The notes under the pieces: generated by a model
The model's database searches: none
What the model saw: only the letters and a program-made list of their open reading frames with translations
Told to the model about the DNA's origin: nothing
Position numbers and translations under genes: made by a program
Source: Deltaproteobacteria bacterium
GTDB taxonomy: Bacteria; Myxococcota_A; Polyangia; Polyangiales; Ga0077539
DNA length: 64,000 nucleotides
Direction of reading: 5' to 3'
NCBI GenBank assembly: GCA_016704445.1
Contig: JADJAE010000032.1
Span: 45,317 to 109,316 of the forward strand
Shown: positions 28,837-37,491 of the stretch, in pieces
Layout: each line of letters begins with the position of its first letter
How positions within the stretch are numbered: position 1 is the stretch's first letter

Positions 28837-30207
28837 TCAGCACTCGATGATGTTCACCGCGAGGCCGCCGCGCGCGGTCTCCTTGTACTTGGTGCTCATG
28901 TCGGCGCCGGTCTGGCGCATCGTCGCGATGACCTTGTCGAGCGACACCTTGTGCTTGCCGTCGCCCGCCAAGGCGATGCGCGCGGCGTTGATGGCCTTCA
29001 CGCTGCCCATCGCGTTGCGCTCGATGCACGGCACCTGCACCAGCCCGCCGATGGGGTCGCAGGTGAGCCCGAGGTTGTGCTCCATCCCGATCTCCGCGGC
29101 GTTCTCGACCTGCTCGGGCGTGCCGCCCATCACCTCGGCGAGGGCGCCCGCGGCCATCGAGCAGGCGACCCCGACCTCCCCCTGGCAGCCCACCTCGGCG
29201 CCGGAGATCGACGCGTTTCGCTTGTACAGAATCCCGATCGCCCCAGCCGTCAGCAGGAACCTCACCACCCCATCGTCGTCCGCGTTGGGGATGAAGCGGC
29301 GGTAGTAGTGCAGCACCGCCGGGATGATCCCCGCCGCGCCGTTGGTGGGCGCCGTGACCACCCTGCCCCCGGCCGCGTTCTCCTCGTTGACCGCGAGGGC
29401 GAAGAGGTTGACCCAGTCCATGACCACCAGCGGGTCGGCGCCGCCGGTCTCGCACCGCAGCTTGCGATAGAAGGTCGCCGCGCGGCGTCGCACCTTCAAT
29501 CCCCCTGGGAGGATGCCCTCGCGCTCGCACCCGCGCTGCACGCAGCCCACCATCACCGACCAGATCTCCAGCAGCCCGCGACGCACCTCCTGGGCCGAGC
29601 GCCAGGCGCACTCGTTCTGGAGCATCACGGTGCTGATGGAGAGCCCGCTCGCGCGGCAGACCTCGAGCAGCTCCTGGCCGGTGGAGAAGGGGTGGGGCAT
29701 CGGCGCGCGCTCGAGGCCGATGGCCTCCGCGACGCCCTCATGGTTGACCACGAAGCCCCCACCCACCGAGTAGAACACCCTCGACGCGATGGCCGCGCCG
29801 TCGGCGTCGAGTGCGGTGAAGCGCATGCCATTGGAGTGCAGCGGCAGCGTCTCGCGCCGGTGGAACACCAGGTCCCGATCGGAGCGAAACGTCACGTCGT
29901 GCTTACCAGCCAGGGTAATCTTTCCCGCCGCGCGCACGGCCTCGACCTGCTTCGGGACGTCGTCCGGATCGACCGACTCGGGCTTCGCTCCCATGAGCCC
30001 GAGGATCACCGCCGCGTCGCTCCCGTGGCCCTTCCCCGTGTGGCCGAGCGAGCCGAAGAGCTCGACCTTCACGCCCGCGACCGACCCGATGACCTCCGAG
30101 GCGACGAGGCCCTCGACGAAGCGCAGCGCCGCGCGCATGGGCCCGACCGTGTGGGAGCTCGACGGCCCGATGCCGATGCTGAACAGATCGAACACGCTGA
30201 TGGTCAC
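28837..30207 (-). CDS. sdaA: L-serine ammonia-lyase (Fe-S type, single chain)
   Basis: A 456-residue protein starting at GTG 30207 (MTISVFDLFSIGIGPSSSHT). Alpha and beta domains are fused as in E. coli SdaA (454 aa). The Fe-S cluster region is visible as SGAEVGCQGEVGVACSMAAG and GLTCDPIGGLVQVPCIERN. It converts serine to pyruvate and ammonia using a labile [4Fe-4S] cluster. No ATG is available upstream in frame at a sensible place, so GTG is used. It is divergent from nikR, with 93 bases between starts. Confidence 0.95.
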   Translation of the reverse strand: MTISVFDLFSIGIGPSSSHTVGPMRAALRFVEGLVASEVIGSVAGVKVELFGSLGHTGKGHGSDAAVILGLMGAKPESVDPDDVPKQVEAVRAAGKITLAGKHDVTFRSDRDLVFHRRETLPLHSNGMRFTALDADGAAIASRVFYSVGGGFVVNHEGVAEAIGLERAPMPHPFSTGQELLEVCRASGLSISTVMLQNECAWRSAQEVRRGLLEIWSVMVGCVQRGCEREGILPGGLKVRRRAATFYRKLRCETGGADPLVVMDWVNLFALAVNEENAAGGRVVTAPTNGAAGIIPAVLHYYRRFIPNADDDGVVRFLLTAGAIGILYKRNASISGAEVGCQGEVGVACSMAAGALAEVMGGTPEQVENAAEIGMEHNLGLTCDPIGGLVQVPCIERNAMGSVKAINAARIALAGDGKHKVSLDKVIATMRQTGADMSTKYKETARGGLAVNIIEC

Positions 30208-30257
30208 CGCGGGAGCATACCGCCCCGCCGGGGGAGCGCGCCCTCTGCGGCGCCAGA

Positions 30258-30298
30258 GCGCACCTCGACCCTGCCGCCCGGGCGGCTGTATGGTGCGC
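30258..30298 (+). promoter_or_regulatory. Nested palindrome before nikR (possible operator)
   Basis: Outer arms GCGCACC (30258-30264) and GGTGCGC (30292-30298) flank a perfect 14-base palindrome GCCGCCCGGGCGGC (30273-30286), with nearly the same centre. It ends two bases before the nikR ATG. NikR proteins bind long dyads of two half-sites, though the E. coli sequence (GTATGA-N16-TCATAC) is not matched. Autoregulation is an inference; an mRNA hairpin is the alternative. Confidence 0.35.
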
Positions 30299-30300
30299 CC

Positions 30301-30753
30301 ATGGCTGGTGACCTCGTTCGATTCGGCGTCGCGATGGACGCCGACCTGCTGCAGCGCTTCGACGAACACGTCGGGGCGAAGGGCTACGGCAACCGCTCCG
30401 AGGCGCTGCGCGACCTGATCCGCGCCGACCTGGTCAACGCGCACCTGAAGCGCGACGGCCTCGCCGTGGGAACCCTGACGATCGTCTACGACCACCACGT
30501 CCGCGAGCTCTCCGAGAAGCTCACCGACATGCAGCACGACCTGGGCGAGCACGTCGTCTCCACCCTCCACGTGCACCTCGACCACGACCACTGCCTGGAG
30601 GTGATCGTGCTGCGCGGCCCATCCGGGCTCATCCAGTCGGCCGCCGACCGGCTGCTCGCGACCAAGGGCGTCGAGCACGAACGCCTCGTGGCCACGGCGC
30701 TCCCCGAGCACACGCACCAGCACGAGGACGACCAGCACCAGGGCACCCGCTGA
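30301..30753 (+). CDS. nikR: Nickel-responsive transcriptional regulator NikR
   Basis: A 150-residue ribbon-helix-helix regulator. The N-terminal DNA-binding segment (VRFGVAMDADLLQRFDEH) is followed by an ACT-like metal domain. High-affinity nickel ligands are His79, His90, His92 and Cys98, with spacing 11-2-6 exactly as in E. coli NikR (76, 87, 89, 95). The C-terminal tail is His-rich (HTHQHEDDQHQ) and may bind extra metal. No nickel transporter, urease or hydrogenase gene is in the window, so its regulon lies elsewhere. Confidence 0.92.
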   Translation: MAGDLVRFGVAMDADLLQRFDEHVGAKGYGNRSEALRDLIRADLVNAHLKRDGLAVGTLTIVYDHHVRELSEKLTDMQHDLGEHVVSTLHVHLDHDHCLEVIVLRGPSGLIQSAADRLLATKGVEHERLVATALPEHTHQHEDDQHQGTR

Positions 30754-30759
30754 GGCGGA

Positions 30760-31848
30760 TCACCCTCGCGAGAGCGCGGCGTCCATCGCCCGGGCGCATC
30801 CCCGCGGCGTCGCCCCGGGCGCCCGTCCCAGCACCACGAAGCCCCCGCCGTCGTGGTCCACGCGCCCCAGGTCGCTCGTCTGGATGGCGACGGCGCTCCC
30901 GAGGTTCATGAGGTCGACGACGCGCACCAGCCCCACCTCGCCGCGAGGGACCTCCCTCAGCGTCACGGCGTCGACCATCGAGACCCGCATCCACGGCGGA
31001 ACCCGGTAGCTCCCCCTCCCCTCGCGCCGCGCCTCGTATCCCTGCGAGCTGAGCTCGGTCATCCCGTACTCGCCCACGACGTCCGCCTCCCCGAGGCCGA
31101 ACGCCCGCCGGATCATCTCTCGCAGCGCCGAGGGATCGACCTCGCGCGATCCTCCCTTGAATCCCCCGGTGGGCATCGCGACGCTGCCTGTGGGCAGGAC
31201 CCAGGAAGACTCGCCGATCGCGTCGAGCAGGTGCACGAAGCCGAAGCTCGTCCCCAGCAGCGCAACCGGAACGCCCTCTCGACAGGCCTCCGCGATCGCC
31301 GCGACCACCCTGCGAGCATCCAGCGCGGCGCCACGAACCATCCATGGATCATCCGCACCGTGATGCCATCGCTCCGCGAAGCGCCCCAGCATGAAGGAGA
31401 GCGACGACGCGGGCGCCAGCTCCTCCGGCTCCGCGAGGTACACGCAGCGATAGGTCGTCTCTGGCAGCAGCCATCGGGCCGCCGTCGCGCAGGACGCGCT
31501 CGCGTAGAGCGAGAGGTCCGCGAACGCGTGCCGCCCGTGCACCTCCTGGGTGGTCCCGCTCGTCTCGAAGACGCGCACCGTGGCGCTCTCCGGAAAGCAG
31601 GCCACGCGGGCGGCCTTGAATACATCGGTCGGTAAAGCCGGAATCTCCGAGAGGACCGCCGGAGCGCCGCCTCCGAGCGCTCCCAGCGCGACCCGGTCGA
31701 TCACCGCGCAGCGCGCCCGCTGCCACGCGAAGACGGCGCACCCCAGTGCCTCGACCTCGTCCGCATCGATCGCCTCGAACGGAGCCTCGGCCATCGCATG
31801 CAGCCTCGACCGGAGCGCGAGGCCCTCGTCGTCGAGCCAGTCGCTCAC
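30760..31848 (-). CDS. LuxE-family acyl-protein synthetase
   Basis: A 362-residue adenylate-forming enzyme. The LuxE signature is FETSGTTQ (94-101) followed by VHGRH. Other LuxE-like segments include GTSFGFVHLLD and VGEYGMTELSSQGYE. Family members activate a fatty acid with ATP and load it on a Cys of a partner protein, in lux systems before reduction by LuxC. No LuxC-type reductase is present here. The ATG overlaps the aminotransferase stop (ATGA), so the pair is translationally coupled. It ends six bases from the nikR stop, converging. Confidence 0.8.
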   Translation of the reverse strand: MSDWLDDEGLALRSRLHAMAEAPFEAIDADEVEALGCAVFAWQRARCAVIDRVALGALGGGAPAVLSEIPALPTDVFKAARVACFPESATVRVFETSGTTQEVHGRHAFADLSLYASASCATAARWLLPETTYRCVYLAEPEELAPASSLSFMLGRFAERWHHGADDPWMVRGAALDARRVVAAIAEACREGVPVALLGTSFGFVHLLDAIGESSWVLPTGSVAMPTGGFKGGSREVDPSALREMIRRAFGLGEADVVGEYGMTELSSQGYEARREGRGSYRVPPWMRVSMVDAVTLREVPRGEVGLVRVVDLMNLGSAVAIQTSDLGRVDHDGGGFVVLGRAPGATPRGCARAMDAALSRG

Positions 31849-33197
31849 GGCGCGGCGTGCTCCGACAGCACCTCGGCCAGCGCCCTGGCGAAGTCGTCGA
31901 TCTGCTCATCCGTCATGCAGGCCGGCGGGGTGAGGGTCAGCACATCTCCGGCGACTCCGCCGGTCAGGAGCACGTATCCCCGCTCCAGCATCCGCCGGCA
32001 CACGGCGAGCGCCCGCCGCAGCCCGCCCTCGATGGTCACCCCGACGAGCATCCCCGCGAAGGTGAGCCGCCGCACGCCGAGGTCAGGCCGCTGAAGGGTC
32101 GCGCGCAGCGACCGCTCGATCGACGCGGCGCACCGACGGATCATCGCAGCCGTCTCCTGCCTCTGGAGCACCTCCAGGGAGGCGAGCGCGGCCGCGCAGG
32201 CGAGCGGATTGCCGAGAAAGGTCGACGTGTGGATGGCCTCGCCGACGGAGGTGCCCCACGCCTTCGCGACGCCTTCGCGCAGGATCGCAGCGCTTACCGG
32301 CAGCCCTCCACCGAGCGCCTTGCCGATCACGACGATGTCGGGCTGGCAGCCCATCGCCCCGGACTGGAACCACGTCCCCGTCCGACCGAGCCCTGTGTAG
32401 ATCTCGTCCGCGATGAGCAGCGCGCCGTGCTCCCTGGCCAGCGCCGAGAGCCCCGCGAGAGCGCCCTCCGCCGCAGGCTCGACCCCTCCCCTCCCCAGCG
32501 TCGGCTCGATGAGCACCGCGCCGGTGCGCCCCTCGGCGAGCACCGCCCTCGCCGCTTCGAGCGAGCGCTCGACGCCCTCGGCGGACGGATACGGAGCGAA
32601 GCGCACCGCCGGGTTGAGCTGCTCCGCGAAGGGCGCGCGGAAGGACAGCTTGTAGCCGCACGCCGCGAGTGCCCCGTAGCTGAGCCCGTGGTAGCTGCCC
32701 TCGAAGGCCAGCACGCCGGGCCGCCCGGTCGCGAGCATCGCGGTCTTCAACGCCGCCTCGACCGCGTCGGCGCCCGAGAGCCCAAGGATCACCCGGGCCG
32801 CCCAGGGGACCAGCGCCCCGAGGCGAGACTCGAGGAGGATCTTCTGCGCCGACGGATACACGTCTCCGAGGGCGTGGAGCATGGTGCCCGCCTGGGCCTG
32901 CACCGCGGCGACGACCTCGGGGTGACCGTGCCCGAGGAGCGCGACGCCGAAGCCGCCGGTGAGGTCGACGTAGCGATTGCCATCGACGTCGAGGACATTG
33001 GCGCCACGAGCCTGCGCCCAGACGATGGGGTCGTGGGAGGCGCCGGTGAGCTCCTCGCGACGGCGACGCCGCGCGGTGAGCCCGGGACACTCCACGGAGG
33101 CGAGGAGGTCGACGAGCGCGCGCGTAGCATCGCCGCCGGGTCCGTTCTCACGGACCAGCGGCGGGAGGTCACCAGGGAGGGGGATGGGTTCAGACAT
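31845..33197 (-). CDS. Class III PLP-dependent aminotransferase
   Basis: A 450-residue aminotransferase of the acetylornithine/ornithine/GABA group. The PLP lysine is in VIGKALGGGLP (Lys293), preceded by the cofactor Asp in LIADEIYTGLG (Asp264) and the substrate-side GHGHPEVV. Substrate cannot be deduced. Start is ATG 33197, which has GGAGG ten bases upstream; GTG 33221 is possible but lies inside a hairpin. It is the first gene of a pair with LuxE-like and follows rplQ by 45 bases. The ribosome site is inside a perfect inverted repeat. Confidence 0.85.
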   Translation of the reverse strand: MSEPIPLPGDLPPLVRENGPGGDATRALVDLLASVECPGLTARRRRREELTGASHDPIVWAQARGANVLDVDGNRYVDLTGGFGVALLGHGHPEVVAAVQAQAGTMLHALGDVYPSAQKILLESRLGALVPWAARVILGLSGADAVEAALKTAMLATGRPGVLAFEGSYHGLSYGALAACGYKLSFRAPFAEQLNPAVRFAPYPSAEGVERSLEAARAVLAEGRTGAVLIEPTLGRGGVEPAAEGALAGLSALAREHGALLIADEIYTGLGRTGTWFQSGAMGCQPDIVVIGKALGGGLPVSAAILREGVAKAWGTSVGEAIHTSTFLGNPLACAAALASLEVLQRQETAAMIRRCAASIERSLRATLQRPDLGVRRLTFAGMLVGVTIEGGLRRALAVCRRMLERGYVLLTGGVAGDVLTLTPPACMTDEQIDDFARALAEVLSEHAAP

Positions 33198-33208
33198 CGG
33201 GGGGGGAA

Positions 33209-33228
33209 CCTCCGCGGACACGCGGAGG
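33209..33228 (-). promoter_or_regulatory. Hairpin burying the aminotransferase ribosome site, after rplQ
   Basis: A perfect 8-base inverted repeat CCTCCGCG / CGCGGAGG with a 4-base loop. On the minus strand the 3' arm contains the GGAGG of the aminotransferase gene and is followed by TTCCCCCCCC and the ATG. It may end the ribosomal operon transcript or restrict translation of the next gene. There is no U-run. Confidence 0.5.
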
Positions 33229-33241
33229 CTCTACGGAGCGA

Positions 33242-33793
33242 TCAGACCGCGGCGGGGGGCTCTTCGGCGGAGCGAGACTTCGGGGCCTCGGCGCGAACGG
33301 CCTCGGTCACGGGGCTCACGGAGACGGCAGTCTTGGCGCCAACGCGCGGGTCGCGAACGACCAGCTCGATGAGGCACATCTCGGCGTTGTCGCCGCGACG
33401 GAAGCCCGTCTTCAGGATGCGGGTGTAGCCGCCCTTCCGACCGATGAAGCGCGGGGCGATCTCACGGAACAGGTGCTCCGTGACATCGATGCGCTCGGCC
33501 TGCCCCTCGACGATGCGGACCTGCGCGTGAGGCAGGTACGAACCGATCGAACGCTTGAGCGCGAGCCGCGCCGCAGCAACGGCGGGGTCGCTGATGGTCG
33601 CCGCGTTGGCGTCCGCACCGAGGCGGGCGACGCGGGTGATCAGGCGCTCGGCGATGCGCCGCAGCTCCTTGGCCTTCGGGACGGTGGTCTCGATCCGCTC
33701 GTGGGTGAACAGGTTGGCCGCGAGGTTCCTGAACATCGCATCGCGGCTCGAGCCGTCGCGGTCAAACTTTCGACCAGAATTCTGGTGACGCAT
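33242..33793 (-). CDS. rplQ: 50S ribosomal protein L17
   Basis: Last gene of the ribosomal operon, 183 residues. The core has MRHQNSGRKFDRDGSSRDAM and GGYTRILKTGFRRGDNAEM. E. coli L17 is 127 residues; extra residues occur in the middle and as a C-terminal Ala/Pro/Glu tail of about 35 residues. It lines the exit-tunnel end of the 50S subunit. Confidence 0.95.
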   Translation of the reverse strand: MRHQNSGRKFDRDGSSRDAMFRNLAANLFTHERIETTVPKAKELRRIAERLITRVARLGADANAATISDPAVAAARLALKRSIGSYLPHAQVRIVEGQAERIDVTEHLFREIAPRFIGRKGGYTRILKTGFRRGDNAEMCLIELVVRDPRVGAKTAVSVSPVTEAVRAEAPKSRSAEEPPAAV

Positions 33794-33831
33794 GGCAGTG
33801 GTTCCTGGGGTTCAATCTCTAACAGGTGATC

Positions 33832-34863
33832 TCAGCCGTGCTCGGCCTTCCAGCGCTCGAGCAGTCCCGGCCAGTTTTCGATATGCGTGCCCAACTGGAG
33901 GTTGAGCTCGTTGAGCTTGTCCTTGATTTCCTTGAGGGACTTGCGACCAAAGTTCTTGGTCTTGAGCAGGTCCGCCTCGGTCTTCTGCACGAGCTCGCCG
34001 ATGTACGAGATGTTCGCGTTCTGGAGGCAGTTTGCGCTGCGCACCGAGAGTTCGAACTCCTCCACCGACTTGAAGAGCGCGTCGTTGATGGGCTCCTCGC
34101 GCATCGCCGACGGAGTCGAGACGATCTCGTCCTGCTCCTGGAAGTTGATGAAGATCTGGAGCTGCTCCTTGAGGATCTTCGCCGCGTACGCGACGGCGTC
34201 CCGCGGGCGCACCGCGCCGTTGGTCCACACCTCGAGGGTGAGCTTGTCGTAGTCGGTCATCTGCCCGACGCGCGCGTTGGTGACAGTGTAGTTCACCTTG
34301 CGCACCGGCGAGAAGAGCGAGTCGATCGGCACCCAGCCAATGGCCAGGTTCGGATCCTTGTTGCGCTCCGCCGGGACGTACCCGCGGCCCATGCCGACGA
34401 TGATCTCCATCGAGAGCTTGCCGCCCTTGGAGACCGTCGCGACGTGCTGGTTCGGGTTGAGCACCTTGATGCCCGCCATCGCCTCGGTCTTGATGTCCCC
34501 CGCGAGCACCGCGCCAGGACCTTCCTTCACCAGGCTCAGGGTGTAGCGCTTCGCCTCCGCGGCGTGGAAGACCACCTCCTTGAGGTTGAGCACGATGTCG
34601 GTGACGTCTTCCTTGACGTCGTCGATGGTCGTGAACTCATGGAGCGCGCCGTCGAGGCGCACCGCGGTGATCGCGGCGCCCTGGAGCGAGGACAGCAGCA
34701 CGCGCCGCAGCGAGTTGCCGATGGTGATGCCGAAGCCGCGCTCCAACGGCTCGCACACGAACTTGCCGTAGGACTCCGAATGGCTCTCCCGATCCTCCTC
34801 AAGGAGCGCCTTGGGTCGGATGAGGTCTCGCCAGTTGCGGGCCTGCGTGGACGACTGCGTCAT
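33832..34863 (-). CDS. rpoA: RNA polymerase alpha subunit
   Basis: A 343-residue protein. The N-terminal assembly domain has GFGITIGNSLRRVLLSSLQG. The C-terminal domain contains FELSVRSANCLQNANI and LGTHIENWP, which contact UP elements and activators. Placed between rpsD and rplQ as in most bacteria. Normal length. Confidence 0.97.
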   Translation of the reverse strand: MTQSSTQARNWRDLIRPKALLEEDRESHSESYGKFVCEPLERGFGITIGNSLRRVLLSSLQGAAITAVRLDGALHEFTTIDDVKEDVTDIVLNLKEVVFHAAEAKRYTLSLVKEGPGAVLAGDIKTEAMAGIKVLNPNQHVATVSKGGKLSMEIIVGMGRGYVPAERNKDPNLAIGWVPIDSLFSPVRKVNYTVTNARVGQMTDYDKLTLEVWTNGAVRPRDAVAYAAKILKEQLQIFINFQEQDEIVSTPSAMREEPINDALFKSVEEFELSVRSANCLQNANISYIGELVQKTEADLLKTKNFGRKSLKEIKDKLNELNLQLGTHIENWPGLLERWKAEHG

Positions 34864-34946
34864 GGAAACCCTTTCCCTTCGTACACCACACAGCGCGAGG
34901 CCCCACCGAACATCGTCGGTGGAGCCTTTCGCGCGGACTCTTCAAA

Positions 34947-35573
34947 TCAGCGACTGTAGAACTCGACGATCAGCTGTTCCTTGATCTCGAGCCCGACCTC
35001 TTCGCGGAGCGGGAGCGTCTTCACCGTGCCCGTGAACGACTCCTTCTCCAGCTCGAGCCAGGTCGTCGGCGAGCGCCGCTCGGCGCCCGTGACGGACTCC
35101 TTGACCCGGGCGATCTCCCGCGACTTCTCGCGGATGGAGATCTTGTCGCCAGCCTTCACGAGGAAGCTGGGGATGTTCACCCGCTTGCCGTTCACCGTGA
35201 CGTGGCAGTGCAGCACGAGCTGCCGAGCCTCGTTGCGGGTCGCCGCGAAGCCGAGGCGGTAGACGACGTTGTCCAGCCGGCGCTCGAGGAGCGCGAGCAG
35301 GTTCTCGCCGGTGACGCCCTTGGTGCGATCAGCCTCCGCGAAGTACTTGCGGAACTGACGCTCCAGCACCCCGTAGATGCGACGGACCTTCTGCTTCTCA
35401 CGAAGCCGGAGACCGTACTCGCTGAACTTCACGCGCTGCTCACCGTGCTGGCCCGGCGGCCGCGGGCGGCGCTTGAACGAGCACTTCTCGGTGTAGCAGC
35501 GATCACCCTTGAGATACAGCTCCATCCCCTCGCGGCGGCAGAGCTTGCAGACCGGACCGATGTAACGCGCCAT
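34947..35573 (-). CDS. rpsD: 30S ribosomal protein S4
   Basis: A 208-residue protein of the zinc-containing (C+) type with Cys9, Cys12, Cys26 and Cys31 near the N-terminus. The S4 RNA-binding domain has LERRLDNVVYRLGFA and RQLVLHCHVTVNGKRVNIPS. It nucleates 16S rRNA folding and, in some bacteria, represses the alpha operon translation. Confidence 0.96.
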   Translation of the reverse strand: MARYIGPVCKLCRREGMELYLKGDRCYTEKCSFKRRPRPPGQHGEQRVKFSEYGLRLREKQKVRRIYGVLERQFRKYFAEADRTKGVTGENLLALLERRLDNVVYRLGFAATRNEARQLVLHCHVTVNGKRVNIPSFLVKAGDKISIREKSREIARVKESVTGAERRSPTTWLELEKESFTGTVKTLPLREEVGLEIKEQLIVEFYSR

Positions 35574-35614
35574 GACGACTAACCGCTCTCTTCTTCCTCA
35601 AAAAACCGATGAAA

Positions 35615-36034
35615 TCAGACCCGGCGCCGCTTCGGCGGCCGGCACCCGTTGTGCGGAATCGGGGTGACGTCACGGATGAGCGTCACGCGGAAGCCCGCCG
35701 TGGAGAGCGCACGCAGCGCGCTCTCGCGACCCGCACCCGGGCCCTTGATGAACACCGCGACTTCGCGCATCCCGTGCTCCGCCGCCTTGCGGACGGCGTC
35801 CTCCGCCGCGACCTGCGCAGCGAAGGGGGTGCTCTTGCGAGAACCCTTGAAGCCTCGAGAACCCGCGGAGGACCACGCTACGGCGTTCCCGTAGATGTCC
35901 GCGATGGTGACGATCGTGTTGTTGAACGTTGCCTGGATGTGGCAGACGCCCTTCGGCACGTTCTTCCGAACCCTCTTCTTGCCCTTGAGCCCCGCCTTGC
36001 CGGTGGCAGCTCCGCTCGCTTGCGCCTTCGCCAT
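35615..36034 (-). CDS. rpsK: 30S ribosomal protein S11
   Basis: A 139-residue protein. The core has HIQATFNNTIVTIADIYGN and ends TPIPHNGCRPPKRRRV, both diagnostic. It sits in the platform near the mRNA exit. N-terminal Ala/Gly/Lys extension of about 10 residues. Confidence 0.96.
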   Translation of the reverse strand: MAKAQASGAATGKAGLKGKKRVRKNVPKGVCHIQATFNNTIVTIADIYGNAVAWSSAGSRGFKGSRKSTPFAAQVAAEDAVRKAAEHGMREVAVFIKGPGAGRESALRALSTAGFRVTLIRDVTPIPHNGCRPPKRRRV

Positions 36035-36072
36035 CGAAGTCCTCTTGCCTTGTCTGTCGACCTACGAGACCG

Positions 36073-36456
36073 TTACTTCTTCGCCGGCGCCGCGCGGGAG
36101 ACCGCGAGACCCTTCCGCGGGCCCTTGCGGGTGCGGGCGTTCGTGTGCGTACGCTGGCCGTTGACCGGCAGGCTCTTGCGGTGACGGAGGCCGCGGTAGC
36201 AACCGAGGTCCATCAGGCGCTTGATGTTCATCTGGACTTCGCGGCGGAGGTCACCCTCGACCTTGTAGTCGCCCTCGAGCACCTCGCGAACGCGGCGGAG
36301 TTCCGTGTCCGTGAGGTCCTGGGTCTTCTTGTCCGTCGGCACGTCTGCCTTCTGGCAGACCTCCAGGGCCTTGGCGGGCCCGATGCCGTACAGGTAACGG
36401 AGCGCGATCGAGATGTGCTTGCGACCCGGGAGGTCGACGCCTGCAATGCGTGCCAT
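36073..36456 (-). CDS. rpsM: 30S ribosomal protein S13
   Basis: A 127-residue protein starting MARIAGVDLPGRKHISIAL, with YRGLRHRKSLPVNGQRTHTNAR and the basic tail GPRKGLAVSRAAPAKK. It contacts the P-site tRNA and the 50S subunit. Slightly long at the C-terminus. Confidence 0.96.
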   Translation of the reverse strand: MARIAGVDLPGRKHISIALRYLYGIGPAKALEVCQKADVPTDKKTQDLTDTELRRVREVLEGDYKVEGDLRREVQMNIKRLMDLGCYRGLRHRKSLPVNGQRTHTNARTRKGPRKGLAVSRAAPAKK

Positions 36457-36459
36457 GTC

Positions 36460-36573
36460 TCAGCCCTGCCGCTGCTTGTGTCGGGGGTTCTCACAAATGA
36501 TCCGCACCACCCCACGGCGGCGGATCACCTTGCACTTGTCACAGATCTTCTTCACGGACGGTCGGACCTTCAT
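36460..36573 (-). CDS. rpmJ: 50S ribosomal protein L36
   Basis: A 37-residue protein found by direct translation: MKVRPSVKKICDKCKVIRRR then a second part with ICENPRHKQRQG. The zinc ribbon has Cys11, Cys14, Cys27 and His32. The stop lies three bases before the rpsM ATG. Placement between infA and rpsM is the usual order. Confidence 0.95.
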   Translation of the reverse strand: MKVRPSVKKICDKCKVIRRRGVVRIICENPRHKQRQG

Positions 36574-36582
36574 CGCTCCATC

Positions 36583-36837
36583 TCACTTGTGTCGGTACGT
36601 GATACGGCCTTTGGAAAGATCGTAGGGGCTGACCTCGACGCTCACGCGGTCGCCCGGAAGGATGCGGATGTAGAACTGCCGCATCCGGCCGGAGATCGTC
36701 GCGAGCACGTCCAGCCCATTGTCACACTTCACGCGAAACATCGCGTTGGGGAGCGCCTCAAGAACGGCGCCCTCGAATTCGAGCTTGTCCGCCTTGGCTT
36801 CGCGGGGCTCCGTGGAATGCATCCTCTTACGTGCCAT
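36583..36837 (-). CDS. infA: Translation initiation factor IF-1
   Basis: An 84-residue OB-fold protein with VLEALPNAMFRVKCDNG, RILPGDRVSVEVSPYDLSKGRITYR. Usual length is 72; the extra 12 residues are an N-terminal basic extension (MARKRMHSTEPRE). It binds the A site during initiation. An internal start is not obvious. Confidence 0.95.
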   Translation of the reverse strand: MARKRMHSTEPREAKADKLEFEGAVLEALPNAMFRVKCDNGLDVLATISGRMRQFYIRILPGDRVSVEVSPYDLSKGRITYRHK

Positions 36838-36843
36838 GCGGCT

Positions 36844-37488
36844 CTATCGCGCTCCGATCGCCCGGAAGATTGCTTGGGTGACGTCATCTACGGCACCCAC
36901 GCCGTCGACGCGCCGGAGCAACCCCTTGTTGCCATACCAGGCAACCAGCGGCGCCGTGAGCGCGGAATAATTCACCAGTCGCGGGCGGACCACATCCTCG
37001 CGATCATCGTCGCGAAGGAGCAACCGCTCGCCACCCTCACCCCGGTCAGGTGAGGGGGGCGGATCATACTTGAGGTGATAGATACGTCCAGTGGTTTCGC
37101 CCACCCGCCGTCCAGTAATCCGCTCGAGGATCAACGCGTCGGGTACTTCGAGCAGCACCACGTGGGCGATCGAGCGACCCAGACGACCGAGGATTTTGTC
37201 GAGGTTTTCCGCTTGCGGGACCGTGCGCGGGAAGCCATCGAGGACGAAACCGCCGAGCGCATCAGCCTGCTGAACCCGCTCCTCGACCAGGCCGATCACG
37301 ACCTCGTCAGGGACCAGAGCTCCAGCGGACATGAATTCGTCGGCCTTGCGGCCGAGCTCGGTGCCGGCCTTGCGGGCGGCGCGGAGCATGTCGCCCGTGG
37401 CGATCTGCGGGACGCCGAGCTTGGCGCAGAGGCGCTGCGCCTGGGTGCCCTTGCCGGCGCCCGGGGGACCGATGAAGATCACGTCCAT
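36844..37488 (-). CDS. adk: Adenylate kinase
   Basis: A 214-residue kinase with P-loop FIGPPGAGKGTQ, NMP-binding TGDMLRAA, GFVLDGFPRT and RITGRRVGETTGRIYH at the LID. The LID has no Cys cluster, so it is the non-zinc form. It equilibrates ATP+AMP with 2 ADP. Located between secY and infA; the map gene often found here is absent. Confidence 0.96.
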   Translation of the reverse strand: MDVIFIGPPGAGKGTQAQRLCAKLGVPQIATGDMLRAARKAGTELGRKADEFMSAGALVPDEVVIGLVEERVQQADALGGFVLDGFPRTVPQAENLDKILGRLGRSIAHVVLLEVPDALILERITGRRVGETTGRIYHLKYDPPPSPDRGEGGERLLLRDDDREDVVRPRLVNYSALTAPLVAWYGNKGLLRRVDGVGAVDDVTQAIFRAIGAR

Positions 37489-37491
37489 GGC

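Noticed and set aside
33198..33221. GTG 33221 as the aminotransferase start
   Set aside because: It lies in the hairpin loop region with no ribosome site, whereas ATG 33197 follows GGAGG by ten bases.
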